DNA of 64,000 nucleotides from Tanypteryx hageni (taxonomy: Eukaryota > Arthropoda > Insecta > Odonata > Petaluridae), in assembly GCA_028673005.1 (NCBI GenBank), contig CM054116.1, positions 33,824,854 through 33,888,853 of the forward strand, written 5' to 3'. A model generated the notes under the pieces. That model did no database searches and was not told where the DNA came from. It was given only the letters and a program-made list of their open reading frames with translations. The position numbers and the translations under genes were made by a program. This document shows, piece after piece, positions 44,601-52,814 of this stretch (positions are counted from its first letter, which is position 1; every line of letters starts with the position of its first letter).

Positions 44601-47600
44601 AATAAAAAGTACAGTATTACCAAAAATCTTGGAATGCACATGGAAAGCAATGACAAATCACGACTTTCATAGCGAAATAAATGCCACCTAAATGTTTCTT
44701 ACAATAGAATTATTGAAATATGAGACTAAACTGTGACGATGCCTTGATATCTGTCAAATTATGGAATTTTTCTCGCGCTACCGTTGCGATCACCTGCAAA
44801 AACTGTCATCTGTAACTCTGTCATCAATAATAAATTTTCTTTTCCTTTTCTTCGTTTTGTTATGTTTTTATGCGTCACACTGCGTATTGAATTCATTAAT
44901 CATATTCTCACATACTAAGGTTATTCACCTATCATATTTAATTCGCACCAGTGACTTTTCCTTTTAGTATTGTCACTCCCACTGTCTTTATTTAATAGAA
45001 AACTCGCAATAGCACATGGATTCTTTTTAATGTCATAAAACTGGATTTACTAATTCCATTTTCTCTCATTACACTTGGCACAGACCATCCCGAATCTATT
45101 TTCTCTAAAATCTTTGTTTTGTCTGTGAAAGTTAATGATTTATAACTTCCCCGCTTCATTCAATAATAGATTATTAAAATGATTAAAAAGGAAATTATGA
45201 TAGATGAGGAATTAATGTCCAAAACTTGCAAGATGATGTCATCATGGGAAAGTCGAATTGGAAACTGAAGGGCAACTGGAAAAGAAATGAACATTAGTCA
45301 CGTGATTTCTGGGAACTGGGAAGAAACCTCACTCTCTGGCGTAAGACTGCAAACTATGTTTCAGTTAGTCGGCTTGCTAAGAAGCTGTTCGGCTGCTTGT
45401 TAGTATCGGCACGGCATACTAACTTCAAATGTAATACATAATATCTTGATTCATTTCTTTTGGAATTGTTCTTTTTAAAAGCAGGAAATTGTTTTTTCTA
45501 ACTTGATACATATTATACCTCGACACTTATCTAAGGTGACAGGAAGTAGTAAGCTATACCATTCAATTCTCGTTTAGGGTAAATCACTGTCCTTCGTAAA
45601 TGGCAGTCCGAATTATAGAGGGTCCAAATTAGTGAGGTTTTACTGTATTACCAAAAATCTCAGAATGCGCATTTTACCCAAACATGCTGCACGTGGAAAG
45701 CCATGAAAAATCACAATGACTTTCGAACTGAAAGAAATGCCACTAAAATGTTTTTTTACAATAGAATTATTGAAATATAAGACTAAAGTGTGACGATGCC
45801 TTGATATCTGTCAAACTATGGAATTTTTCTCATGTCCATAGCGATCATCTTTAACTCTGTCATCGATAATAATATTTCTTTTCCCTTTTATTTGTTTTGG
45901 TGGTTATGTTTTTATACGTCCCATACTGTCCATTGAATCACCCAGCCATTTAGAAAATTCAGTGAATTTCAACGATTATTTCACATTTTTGGATTTTCCA
46001 ATTTGGTTTACTTGCACATAAGCCGCATCCTCGTTTTGGAGATGAAAATTTTCATTATGGAATTCCACGAAGTCTTAGCCTCGTCCATTAACTTCAATAT
46101 AACCAAGTTTAGTATTACTAAATTTTTGGCTACCTATAATCTATTTTTAGCTCGGGCACTTCCATTTCTTACATTTGTAGATAAGTTTAATTTCTTGTTC
46201 CTCTAGATATCATCTTTGGAGCAGTATGCATTCCGTGCATTTTCTGATGCCTTGGAAAGCATTCCTCTTGCATTGGCTGAGAACTCTGGTCTCTCTCCAA
46301 TACATACCTTAACGGCTGTGAAGGCTCGCCAAATTTGTGAAAAGAATCCTGCTCTTGGAATTGACTGCATGCTCAAAAATACAATCGGTGAGTCATCTAT
46401 ATATAGTCCTAGTTTTTTCATAAGGCTGTTATAGGAGAAAGTAATCTATCATTCTCCTAATTTGATTAAAAATTGTTATTAACACATTCGCTGCCTTTCA
46501 AATAATGGTGATATTTTCCCAGGAGCCCAATTTGTGATTTTAGTTTTCTTATTTGAAATCACCTTATAATAATGAAAAATAAGGGTTTTAGTCGATATTA
46601 TGAATTTACTAAAAAAATGACACCAAAAAATAACATAAACAACTTCCTAACTAATCGAACTTCAAAATATAATTTCTTTTTTTTTTTTCAAACCTACCCG
46701 AAAAATTCTAAAGTAAGAAAAGTAATAGAAATTTATAACTAGTGTCCATTTAAAAAAGTAAGATGCAAAATTTCCCAAAAATAGATATAAATATCACAAA
46801 CAATATATAACATTAAAAATCTTGCTTGAAGACTACTAGCAAAACCAGGATGAAAAGCACAATAAAAAGAAAACAAATGCTGCTCACTTGAGGTCTAAAC
46901 TTTCACCAAGTGCCTGTCTTAGGGACGTATCCCTTAGTGCAAAGCCAACGGTATTAGGAACTAAGCGACTTTGATGCAGACATATGCACTTAGCCCGCTT
47001 AAGGGGTTAACTGTATGGTAATTTTTTTTTAGTATTGAAATGTAACATTAATTATTTCTTATCATGGATAATTTGTCACTTAAGTTTATCTTTGCACTTA
47101 GACACTGCTATTAGTATATCAGCTAAATAGCAGTATTAGAAAGTGCTATATAAATAGTGCACCCTGAACCATTGGTATATCTGCTTATTGGATATAACAC
47201 ACTGATATGGGTGTCACATTAATTTTCTTTTATCTCCTAATCATTAAAACAGTTTGTTTAATACTGGTTTTACATAGCAAAGCTTTGTATTTGTAAACTA
47301 AAGTTATTAGCATTTCTGGAAGTAATTTATGTTGTTCAAGTAATTTGAAGTGGAGAAGTGCTTGTTATTGATAAAGTTGAAAGAATTTAAATATGATATT
47401 CTTGAACTCACTTTTTAATAACTTTATATTAACTTCAAAATTTATTATATTTTCAACTCCTTCAGTAGTCACCGCAGCAATAATTTCTCATTGTTTAAGC
47501 TTTGAAAAATTTCCACTTTTTAATAACTTATATTGACTCCTAAATTTATTATTTATTTATAAAAATATTTTATAACTTGTTATTATTTGATTTGGCTTTT

Positions 47601-47779
47601 GAAATTTGTTTTGAGTATTAATGTATGAAATCTTTAATCTTTCAGATATGAAAGAACAGCATGTGATAGAGACTCTACACAGTAAAAAGCAGCAGATATT
47701 ATTAGCTACACAGCTAGTTAAGATGATTCTTAAAATAGATGATATACGTTCTCCAGATGAAAACAATATGGGTCTTTAA
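23569..47779 (+). CDS. CCT5: T-complex protein 1 subunit epsilon (CCT5), complete gene, 10 coding exons
   Basis: Epsilon subunit of the eight-membered cytosolic chaperonin TRiC/CCT, which folds actin, tubulin and other proteins by ATP-driven cycles. Exons: 23569-23676, 23866-24091, 24594-24792, 29705-29897, 30019-30168, 30397-30516, 39736-39921, 40172-40309, 46207-46387, 47646-47779. Their sum is 1635 nt, or 544 residues plus TAA, close to the 541 of the human protein. All introns are GT-AG and all junctions stay in frame. Group II chaperonin signatures are intact: [10 protein letters not shown] (51-60), NDGATI (73-78), GDGTT in the ATP site (104-108), and GGGAAE (422-427) in the C-terminal equatorial part. 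The start fits [16 protein letters not shown], which matches animal CCT5 N-termini. No damage is seen. Introns 3 (4.9 kb), 6 (9.2 kb) and 8 (5.9 kb) are loaded with transposons. Confidence 0.98.
23866..24091 (+). CDS. CCT5: CCT5 exon 2
   Basis: Residues 37-112 (first base of codon 112). Holds the nucleotide-binding motifs TSLGPKG, NDGATI and GDGTT of the equatorial domain. Acceptor TTCCAG, donor GTTAGT; intron 2 is 502 bp. Confidence 0.95.
24594..24792 (+). CDS. CCT5: CCT5 exon 3
   Basis: Residues 112-178, with [15 protein letters not shown]; ends after two bases of an Ile codon at the donor GTAAGT. Intron 3 (24793-29704) is 4.9 kb. Confidence 0.95.
24793..25882. other. CCT5 intron 3, proximal part
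   Basis: AT-rich intron without a recognised gene. A short C/G-rich patch near 25430-25520 contains AATGCAGGGG twice. Nothing else recognised before the IS630-type element. Confidence 0.5.
25883..28079 (-). mobile_element. IS630/Tc1-type DNA transposon with 463-bp terminal inverted repeats
   Basis: The left arm 25883-26345 and right arm 27616-28079 are near-identical inverted copies, starting CTGTCCGCGTCAAAAAGACG and ending in the inverse, TCTTTTTGACGCAGACAG. The element is flanked by TA on both sides (25881-25882, 28080-28081). It encloses a - strand transposase relic. Very long TIRs are unusual for this superfamily, and their close match suggests a fairly recent insertion into CCT5 intron 3. 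Confidence 0.9.
26507..27343 (-). pseudogene. IS630/Tc1-type transposase, two stops and catalytic part missing
   Basis: One frame from the ATG at 27343-27341 has a TGA as codon 3 and a TAG at 26893-26891. It contains an HTH-like N-terminal half, then [14 protein letters not shown] (first catalytic Asp), then [15 protein letters not shown] and [20 protein letters not shown], typical of the DDE_3 family in insects. After RRILNEI the expected segment with the second Asp and the Glu is absent, and the sequence jumps to an acidic tail ([11 protein letters not shown]). So the gene also has an internal deletion, and this copy must have moved with help from another element. Confidence 0.8.
28082..28472. 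other. CCT5 intron 3, between elements
   Basis: AT-rich intron sequence without a recognised feature. Confidence 0.5.
28473..29122 (+). mobile_element. piggyBac-type non-autonomous element
   Basis: Flanked by TTAA at 28469-28472 and 29123-29126. The terminal inverted repeats are CACCTTGCATACCGG and CCGGTACGCAAGGTG. Near the left end the palindromic core GAGAATTCTC occurs twice (about 28495 and 28538), a likely subterminal transposase-binding repeat. At 28676-28876 a short frame ends in an acidic Ser/Asp cluster ([11 protein letters not shown]), like the N-terminus of a piggyBac transposase. The rest of the gene is deleted. Confidence 0.85.
29222..29355 (+). repeat. Two-unit imperfect tandem repeat
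   Basis: TTTAGGTTGGTTTTATTCTG at about 29247 and TTTAGGTTGATTTTATTCTG at about 29308 head two similar units, each followed by a TAGGTT-containing end. Confidence 0.6.
29705..29897 (+). CDS. CCT5: CCT5 exon 4
   Basis: Residues 178-242: [26 protein letters not shown] and [14 protein letters not shown], leading into the apical domain. Intron 4 is 121 bp. Confidence 0.95.
30019..30168 (+). CDS. CCT5: CCT5 exon 5
   Basis: Residues 243-292: [19 protein letters not shown], part of the substrate-binding apical domain. Donor GTAAGT; intron 5 is 228 bp. Confidence 0.95.
30397..30516 (+). CDS. CCT5: CCT5 exon 6
   Basis: Residues 293-332: [16 protein letters not shown], then [11 protein letters not shown], in the apical domain. 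Followed by the largest intron (30517-39735, 9.2 kb). Confidence 0.95.
30661..32132. mobile_element. pogo/Tigger-like non-autonomous element in intron 6
   Basis: The ends are inverted: CAGTAAAACCTGGTATTGAC at 30661 and the inverse, GGGGTTTTACTG, at 32132, followed by TA. A second copy of the end-like motif (AGTAAAACCCAATATTTACA) lies at about 30758. The interior has only a short broken frame (start at 31639) and no recognisable catalytic domain. Confidence 0.65.
32133..32899. other. CCT5 intron 6, unassigned
   Basis: AT-rich intron; no feature recognised. Confidence 0.5.
32900..33260 (+). repeat. Repeat R1, partial copy
   Basis: Matches 1285-1480: TATAGGAGAAAGTATT, GAATTCGAGATTTCAATGGA and CGATGATGTCTGTGTGTGAT in the same order with about 20-25 percent differences. 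Confidence 0.65.
33437..33905 (-). pseudogene. Helitron helicase, C-terminal fragment
   Basis: The - strand frame carries the last conserved part of the Pif1-like helicase of Helitrons: [20 protein letters not shown], then [14 protein letters not shown], preceded by GQTIFLPRI. These are the motif VI region of Rep/Hel proteins. The Rep nuclease and most of the helicase are absent. A stop just upstream (near 33890) interrupts the continuing homology (VNGV then [18 protein letters not shown]). It lies in CCT5 intron 6 in antisense orientation. Confidence 0.85.
33985..34530 (+). repeat. Three-unit tandem repeat, ~175-bp period
   Basis: The marker CTTTCAGAAG occurs at 34081, 34255 and 34433. Each unit also has GAATTG.TTTAT, CCCGGAATTTTGA and GGAGGGT. 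A (TA)n run follows at about 34523-34540. It lies directly next to the Helitron fragment. Confidence 0.85.
34541..35727. other. CCT5 intron 6, unassigned
   Basis: AT-rich sequence; small open frames without known domains. Confidence 0.5.
36531..36552. repeat. Perfect 22-bp palindrome
   Basis: TGCACCCCTGA is followed directly by its reverse complement TCAGGGGTGCA, with no spacer. Function unknown. Confidence 0.9.
38273..39323. mobile_element. hAT-type non-autonomous element
   Basis: The ends are CAGTGGCGGAACTAGG and the inverse, CTTGTTCCGCCACTG. The flanking 8-mers ATATGAAC and ATACAAAC differ at two places, consistent with an old target duplication. The interior open frame at 38857-39255 has no recognised domain. 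Confidence 0.75.
39736..39921 (+). CDS. CCT5: CCT5 exon 7
   Basis: Residues 333-394: [17 protein letters not shown] and [15 protein letters not shown], returning to the intermediate and equatorial domains. Intron 7 is 250 bp. Confidence 0.95.
40172..40309 (+). CDS. CCT5: CCT5 exon 8
   Basis: Residues 395-440: [13 protein letters not shown] and [11 protein letters not shown], the conserved equatorial segment contacting nucleotide. Intron 8 (40310-46206) is 5.9 kb. Confidence 0.95.
40420..40985 (+). mobile_element. Penelope-like element, 3' fragment with GIY-YIG endonuclease
   Basis: The frame around 40440-40780 reads [20 protein letters not shown], then RFKEH, then [10 protein letters not shown]. 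This is the GIY-YIG (Uri-type) nuclease domain that follows the RT in Penelope-like elements, with YIG and the catalytic Arg region conserved. The first GIY motif has decayed to MLY. The RT domain is absent, so this is a 5'-truncated copy, about 110 bp into CCT5 intron 8. The sequence after the ORF carries a hammerhead-like motif. Confidence 0.85.
40852..40900 (+). ncRNA. Hammerhead ribozyme-like motif in the Penelope 3' region
   Basis: CTGACGA (40860-40866) fits the CUGANGA core. CCCAC and GTGGG around a CTT loop form stem II (40869-40881). GAAA (40883-40886) follows. The palindrome AATGCATT (40885-40892) can make the short or dimeric stem III. ACCC (40856-40859) pairs with GGGT (40893-40896) as stem I, with cleavage predicted after ATT (40892). 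One extra U next to stem II is imperfect. Penelope-like elements are known to carry such hammerheads in their terminal repeats. Confidence 0.6.
40986..41329. other. Intron 8, possible short element ends
   Basis: About 41090-41170 contains TTTAGCACGAAATTCGG and, inverted nearby, TTTCGTGTTAAGCGGTTTC before CTGTA. These look like the ends of a small pogo-type element. Otherwise unassigned. Confidence 0.3.
41330..41770 (-). repeat. SINE-like repeat S, reverse copy
   Basis: Shares TTTAACAATGATGTGGTTGG, AAATATGTGATTTAAATGTT and an inverted B-box GTCGAACCCGGG with the other S copies. Confidence 0.65.
41771..42239. other. Intron 8, unassigned
   Basis: AT-rich; no feature recognised. Confidence 0.4.
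42240..42490 (-). repeat. tRNA-related SINE
   Basis: On the - strand it has an A-box-like GACCGAGCTCCCGAGG and a B-box-like GGCTTCGATTCCAGG. The other side shows the common insect SINE/LINE tail wording TTTCATGAAAATCAGTCGAT and GGTTCAAAAGTTAT followed by GGACAGACACA. Confidence 0.6.
42491..43769. other. Intron 8, unassigned AT-rich
   Basis: Very AT-rich sequence without recognised repeats or coding segments. Confidence 0.5.
43770..43935 (+). repeat. Duplicated intron segment, copy 1
   Basis: CTTTGCACTTAGACACTGCT ... GTGCTATATAAATAGTGCAC ... CTGATATGGGTGTCACAT is nearly identical to 47090-47222 in intron 9. Confidence 0.85.
44361..44920 (+). repeat. Repeat X, copy inside the Tigger element
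   Basis: Begins CCGTATTTACTCGCATATAA and runs through GATGCCTTGATATCTGTCAA. About 85-90 percent similar to the split copy around it. Confidence 0.8.
44992..45159 (-). pseudogene. Tigger/CENP-B-type HTH, N-terminal 55 residues only
   Basis: The short frame starts [20 protein letters not shown], then [18 protein letters not shown], and stops. This is the Psq-like helix-turn-helix that begins Tigger (pogo superfamily) transposases. The DDE domain is missing because of internal deletion, replaced in part by a repeat X copy. Confidence 0.75.
46207..46387 (+). CDS. CCT5: CCT5 exon 9
   Basis: Residues 441-500 plus one base of codon 501: [19 protein letters not shown] and [13 protein letters not shown], equatorial domain. 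Intron 9 is 1258 bp. Confidence 0.95.
46483..47006. mobile_element. Possible piggyBac-type MITE in intron 9
   Basis: Bounded by TTAA at 46479-46482 and 47007-47010. The ends CACATTCGCTGCC and, inverted, CCCCTTAAGCGGGC are only loosely similar. No coding content. Confidence 0.35.
47090..47222 (+). repeat. Duplicated intron segment, copy 2
   Basis: Near-identical partner of 43770-43935 in intron 8. Confidence 0.85.
47646..47779 (+). CDS. CCT5: CCT5 exon 10
   Basis: Residues 501-544, including [17 protein letters not shown] and [11 protein letters not shown], with a short tail ending in GL and the stop TAA (47777-47779). Confidence 0.95.
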
Positions 47780-48260
47780 GATCTTTCAATGACAGTAATT
47801 GGAAGATTGTATTATTTAAAGCTGGCTTTCCCTGTGAATTGATAAATCTGTTTTGGTATTCTTGCCTCACAAGCTTCATTACTAATATTTAGTGCATTAT
47901 TGAAATTTTGGAGCTGTAATGCACATATGAAAGAGGATGCTCATTCTCGGATTGCTACGTAACTGTTTTCTTAATGTATACATCTTTGAGGTGTTGATAC
48001 AAAGGCTATGGTGATACCAGTTATTTGTATGCTGGAAGCTATGGACAAATTTGAGTTCTTGAAGAATAGTTTGTGCACTTGTATTACCATTTTCCTTTTT
48101 ATTTTCTACTTTTTAAAATTATTCTCCTGTGAGCACTAAGTGAATGTACTCTTATTAGAACCTATCTCTTTAAAGAGCTTGATAATTAATTTAAACTGAT
48201 TAATTTGTTTTATCATGTATAATTTTCTCATTAAAGCTTATACTCACATTTTTATTTGTT
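47780..48260 (+). other. CCT5: CCT5 3' UTR (probable)
   Basis: Non-coding AT-rich sequence after the stop. The first clear polyadenylation-type signal is ATTAAA at 48230-48235, which would give a UTR of about 470 nt. The true end is not visible from sequence. Confidence 0.4.
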
Positions 48261-48859
48261 CATTTGCATTCCCTATGAAATTACATTGTGTTAAAGGATG
48301 TTCATTCCCATCCACTGGTCATATGAAGTTTTTGTCTGTGTTGCTGTTTGTTAATCTTGTTTACAAGGCCATTGAAGCGTGGACTATAAAATATTCATCT
48401 GAAGGCTCTTTTTTGTTGAAATGTTATAAGAAAGTCATATCCCATAATTTGTCTATGTTGTAGAACTAATGATTCTCTAGCCTGAACATATTTCCAGAAA
48501 TTGTTTTAATTTAACACCTTAAGTGTTTTAACACATAATTTTCTCTAACCAATCCTCTGGTGGAGCAATTTTATATACAGTACTAAGGAGATGCCCGATT
48601 CAACGGGTAAGTTTTTTTATGAAATTTCGTGGATAGATGCGAAGCTATGGTACCCAGTTCTGTGAAAAAATGCGAATCATTAAGAATGCATCAAATTCTT
48701 GCATTAAAAGCAGCTATTGATTGAATCAATGCGTATTCAAAAATCGAAGGCAGGAAAATAAACTTTCTTTTAGGCATTTGTAGTTTCAAGCCTTTATCTC
48801 CTACCATGATTCTAAGTAATTTTAATTTGCAAATGATTAATGTTTTACATTCAAATGTA
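48261..48859. other. Intergenic, unassigned
   Basis: AT-rich; small open frames without domains. Confidence 0.4.
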
Positions 48860-49200
48860 TTCCTTCTTGTAAATAGCACAGTGATTGTTGTTTACATTCA
48901 TTGCTATGAAAATCATTTCCATCATCTCTCATATTCAAAGCATACTTTTCAAGCATAAGGATTGAAATAATAGGATTTTGAGGTTTAACAATGTAATGGT
49001 TGGCAAGGCAGCATCCCATTAAAATAGCAAGATTTCCTCAAAATATGTGAATTAAACGTTTAACATGAGGAATTACGAACTGTGCAAAAAACGATGAACA
49101 GAATAAGAAACTATAATTTTTTCTTTGAAATGGTTTACATCCGAAGATCTTAGGTTAATTTTTTATAATTCAGACCTCAAAAAGAATAAAAGCCTGCACA
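48860..49200 (-). repeat. SINE-like repeat S, reverse copy
   Basis: Carries GAGGTTTAACAATGTAATGG, GGCAAGGCAGCATCCCATTA and AATTAAACGTTTAACATGAG in the reverse order of the + copies. Confidence 0.65.
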
Positions 49201-49789
49201 GTTTTTTCACATCCAAAATGACTGCAGAGTCACACAACGTCCAACTACTAGCTTCTAACTCTAGAACAGGTTCCCAAAACCAAGGTCACAACCCAAACTT
49301 GGGTCGCAAAGGCCTTATGATGGGTCGTGGATGTCTCCCAGTTCCAAAGTGGAAAACTAAATTTTTTATGCTAGCAAGAATAAATGTAAAGAAAGACCAC
49401 CAAGAGAGGCAAGAAATAAACTTGATCATCAGTATGATCTGTGCTGCGCTCTCTCCATCATTATTAAACCAAGATTGGATCAGCTGATCATGAACGCGTA
49501 ACAACATCATGTGAGCCACTAAAGATGAGGGGCTTGCATTAACAATCAGCTGAGCAAACAGATGTTTATAATTTCAAGTAAATTAGTGCTTGCAGCATTC
49601 TTTGTCCTAAAGAAATTTGAAAACTTTCCTAAAATTTCAGTGAAGAAATGCCTTGATTCAATGATTCCATTTTGTTTTTCATGCACCCATTTCAAAAATT
49701 GAACTTTATACAGAAAAAAATAAAATTTGAAGAAATTGAGTGATTGTTTATACTATTTTTTCATTTTTTTTTAATATTACTATTGTTAT
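49201..49789. other. Intergenic, unassigned
   Basis: Open frames at 49125-49487 (+) and on the other strand show no recognised domain. Confidence 0.4.
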
Positions 49790-50960
49790 TGCCTGTCAAA
49801 TATGATGGTATATGTGGTTTAAGTATTAAATTTAAGGCACTTCCCATTCTCTTCTCTCCAATCATCTTTCATCTCTGAAATATTAGACTTCCTAGTCTCA
49901 ATCTTGCCTTAATAAAGACCATTATCTATCTCTCTCTCCCTCCCTCTCTCTTTTATATAGTCTCAATTTCAGCCTAAATAAAGTCGTTTGTCTGTCTCTC
50001 TCTCATTCTCTTGTCTCCCTTCCTCTCCCTCATTCTGTATCCCACCCTATCTCCTCTTTCATGTACTACATCATTCAAAGCAGGGTATCCTTAGGCATAT
50101 AGTATAGGGGTTGAGACGACAATACAATCTTGAGGTTTAACAATGATATAATTGGCAAGGCAACATATCGTTAGATAGCTTGTCTTTGGATAGCTTAAAA
50201 TTTTCCAATAAATATGATTTAAACGCATAACTTGAGCGATTCTGTTTTGTAGGCAAAATTTGATGATAAGAAATGTAAGTTATTTATCTTCCTATGATCA
50301 CATACCAATAGCAAATGGCAAAAAATTTCAAAAAAGGTCCCAGGTTTGACAAGGGTGATTTCAATTTCCCATAAGATAACGTAAAAATCGATTTTTTGAC
50401 TTACAGGATTTTACTCCTTTGCAAATTAAAATTAGAAAGAATTAACCTACAATCTTTGGACCTAAAACATTTTAAAGGAAAATAAATAACGTTTCTTATT
50501 CTTATCGTCACATTTTATCTATGATACAAAATCGCCCAAGTTCTACTTTTAAATCATATTTATTGGAAAAAATTTAAACTTTTTAACAATATGTTGCCTT
50601 GTCGATCGCATCATTGTTAAACCTCAAGATTGTATTGTTGTCTCAACCCTTATACTATATGCATAAGGAAAGCGTAGTTTGAATGTATTAATATGTGAGA
50701 GAGAAGAAAGAGGGAAGGAGACAGAAAAAGGGAGAGGGTGAAATAGATAATGTTCTTTATTAGGGTGAGATTGAGACTAGGAAGTATACTTTTCCAGAGA
50801 AGGAGATGGAGGGAGAGATATAGGAAGGGAGGGAGACAAAGAAGGAAGGAGAGGGAGAGATTGATAGATAATAGTCTTTATCAGGATGAGATTGAGACTA
50901 GGAAGGCTATTTTTCCAGAGAAGAAAAGAGGGGGAGAGAATAGGAGGAAGAATGGAAAGT
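49790..50960. repeat. Large imperfect inverted repeat built of R4, S and GA/CT-rich units
   Basis: The left arm (about 49875-50180) contains GACTTCCTAGTCTCAATCTT, CT-rich DNA, and ATAGTATAGGGGTTGAGACG followed by GAGGTTTAACAATG. The right arm (about 50580-50915) is its inverse: CATTGTTAAACCTC, TTGTCTCAACCCTTATACTA, GA-rich DNA, GAGATTGAGACTAGGAAG. The right arm also holds two tandem units of about 122 bp (GAGATTGAGACTAGGAAG near 50766 and 50888). An S copy (50280-50670) fills the centre. Confidence 0.7.
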
Positions 50961-50989
50961 GCATTAAATTTAATATGTAACTAAATTTG

Positions 50990-51140
50990 GTAGGATTGGT
51001 ATGATCACGCACCAATAGCAAATGACAAAAATTTTCAAAAAAGGTCCCTGGTTCGACTCTAGAGGGTGATTTCATTCTCCCATAAGACGCTCAATATCTC
51101 AGCCGTTTGTTTGATTACAAAGCCCGTTTTAAACGGGCTA
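50990..51140 (+). repeat. S-repeat head with terminal hairpin
   Basis: Has the B-box-like GGTTCGACTCTAG and ends near AGCCCGTTTTAAACGGGCT (about 51120-51139), a near-perfect palindrome. Confidence 0.55.
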
Positions 51141-51179
51141 ATTCATCTAATAATAAGTTAAGATGCTAATAAATCTACG

Positions 51180-51276
51180 GAGACTTTCTGGGGTGCTGAG
51201 TAGGTAACGGTGCCATTTGGGCCGCAAGGATAATGTGATGTCAAATTTTGGGACGTAGACAAAAAAGTTTGGGAAC
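51180..51276. repeat. hAT element right end (solo)
   Basis: AAAAAAGTTTGGGAACCACT followed by G is the inverse of the widespread hAT end CAGTGGTTCCCAAACTTTTT. No left end found in the window. Confidence 0.45.
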
Positions 51277-51280
51277 CACT

Positions 51281-51838
51281 GCTCTAGAATATGTCGTGAT
51301 TATGGCGAATTTGTCATTTAAGTGAAATTATAACGCTCAGTCGTATGTTCCATGCTGAATCTGATTATGCATGTTATGATTTTCTTAAAATTCTGGAAAA
51401 TTATTTAATATTAGAGAAAATAAAAATATCTGTAGGGTCCGCAATATTAATAACCCTAGTTCACTTTATTAATTCTATCTCTATATTCTTAAGCAGTATT
51501 ATCCTAAATAATAGGCACTTTTTCTACTGATTAGACGTGCCTCTCCTGAGAACAAAACAACGCTTATCTGCTGAGTATAGTCTCGTGCGGGCAGGCGACT
51601 ACAAATTAGAAACGCAGCAGTGTTGCCATCCTATTGCGGGTGACCCTGAGAGGCAACACTGTTTACTCGGCCGAAGAATTCTCGTCCGCTTGGCGGCTTG
51701 CCTGAGTTTTTTCCCGTCCAAACTTGTATTCTGTCGGCTACCTATTTTCTATATAGTGCCAGCATTGAGGGGTTACTGCATTCGGGCGAGCCGAACTATC
51801 CTAAACTCGTGCACTCATCTCCCATCATACCATTGATT
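51281..51838. other. Intergenic, unassigned
   Basis: 51540-51840 is less AT-rich and has a 99-residue open frame with a cysteine-containing sequence but no recognised domain. Confidence 0.35.
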
Positions 51839-51846
51839 CCTTTGGT

Positions 51847-52067
51847 CAGTGCCGTAACTAGGGTATGCCATAGGCGCCGCTAGCAAAAGGCGCCAAAGTT
51901 TATTTCCCCATAAATAAGTATGAATTCAATACCAAAATGCTGAAGTTATTGTTAATAAAAACACTATTATTCTTTATCAAAACGCAGGAAAAAATTATAT
52001 TCTATATAATAAAAGGCGTTTCCTAAAAATTTTACCATAGGCGCCGTAACTCCCAGTTACGCCTCTA
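51847..52067. mobile_element. hAT MITE (221 bp)
   Basis: The ends are CAGTGCCGTAACTAGGG and, inverted, CCCAGTTACGCCTCTA, flanked by the perfect 8-bp duplication CCTTTGGT (51839-51846, 52068-52075). Both sides also contain TAGGCGCCG. No coding capacity. Confidence 0.85.
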
Positions 52068-52075
52068 CCTTTGGT

Positions 52076-52814
52076 AACAAACTGCTTCGATTTACGTTGC
52101 ACTTTTCAGGAACGTATCCCTGACTTAAATCGGGGTATACTTGTATTTGACATTGATAAAACAGTGAAGCATAAATATAAAATATATGCAAGTACTCATC
52201 AATTACATGAACAGAAGCCTCTTTGTCTTTGGGAAAAACTGGGGCAGTACAGGAAAAATTATGGAACATTGAACCACAGTAAATATAGTAGTTCGGAAGT
52301 GCATGGCTTACACCCTATAAATATCACTTAAATTACATTTATAAAAACTACGCATAAAATTAATTACTCTGCACCCTCATCAAGATCTGCCACTATCGGT
52401 TTTTGAAGGTTTTGGAGATAGGAGCGATTCGTCTGAGACCATAGTGGAGGCATCAAATGCTTCTTATGAATATCTGCTTGCTTCTGTTTAGGACGTTTTC
52501 GATCGAATTTGCGAATGCCGGATAGACTCGGCATCAGTGCCGGTTAGTGGAATGAAGATTTGTATTGAGAGTAACGGAAATACGCCGGTTAATAGAGCTT
52601 TCCGTTTAGTAAAGTGACGGATAACGTAATTTTTATTGTATATGGTTGGACACTGGCAATGACCTGCTAATATAGCAAGGTAAATAAAACAAGTACGGAT
52701 GTACAAGGGTTTCCCGTGGTACAGAAGTGCTTTTCGTCAAATTCGCCGTAGTATAATCAAATACCCTGGAATACACTATTCTAGTCTATTTGCTATAATC
52801 GTGCACTAATGGCT
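52076..52814. other. Intergenic, unassigned
   Basis: No feature recognised. Confidence 0.4.

Larger units (their letters stand above)
44238..45645 (-). mobile_element. pogo/Tigger element nested in repeat X
   Basis: The inverted ends are CAGTAAAACCCCACTAATTT and AAATTAGTGAGGTTTTACTG, matching over about 24 bases, with TA after the right end and TG (probably a mutated TA) before the left. It contains a Tigger-type DNA-binding N-terminus on the - strand and a copy of repeat X. Confidence 0.85.
43991..46060 (+). repeat. Repeat X, split by a Tigger element
   Basis: 43991-44237 and 45646-46060 are the two halves of one repeat (TTTACTCATATAAGCTGCAC ... AACATTCTGGGTAATTACTG ... | ... TTACCAAAAATCTCAGAATG ...). 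An uninterrupted copy of the same repeat lies at 44361-44920, inside the inserted Tigger element, and shows the empty site (GTACAGTATTACC). Confidence 0.8.

Noticed and set aside
46483..47006. Firm piggyBac MITE call in intron 9
   Set aside because: TTAA at both ends, but the terminal repeats match too poorly; kept only at low confidence.
49125..49519. Overlapping open frames on both strands
   Set aside because: No recognisable domain; part overlaps the S repeat.
51537..51836. 99-codon open frame in a less AT-rich patch
   Set aside because: No known motif, no splice or promoter context; chance cannot be excluded.
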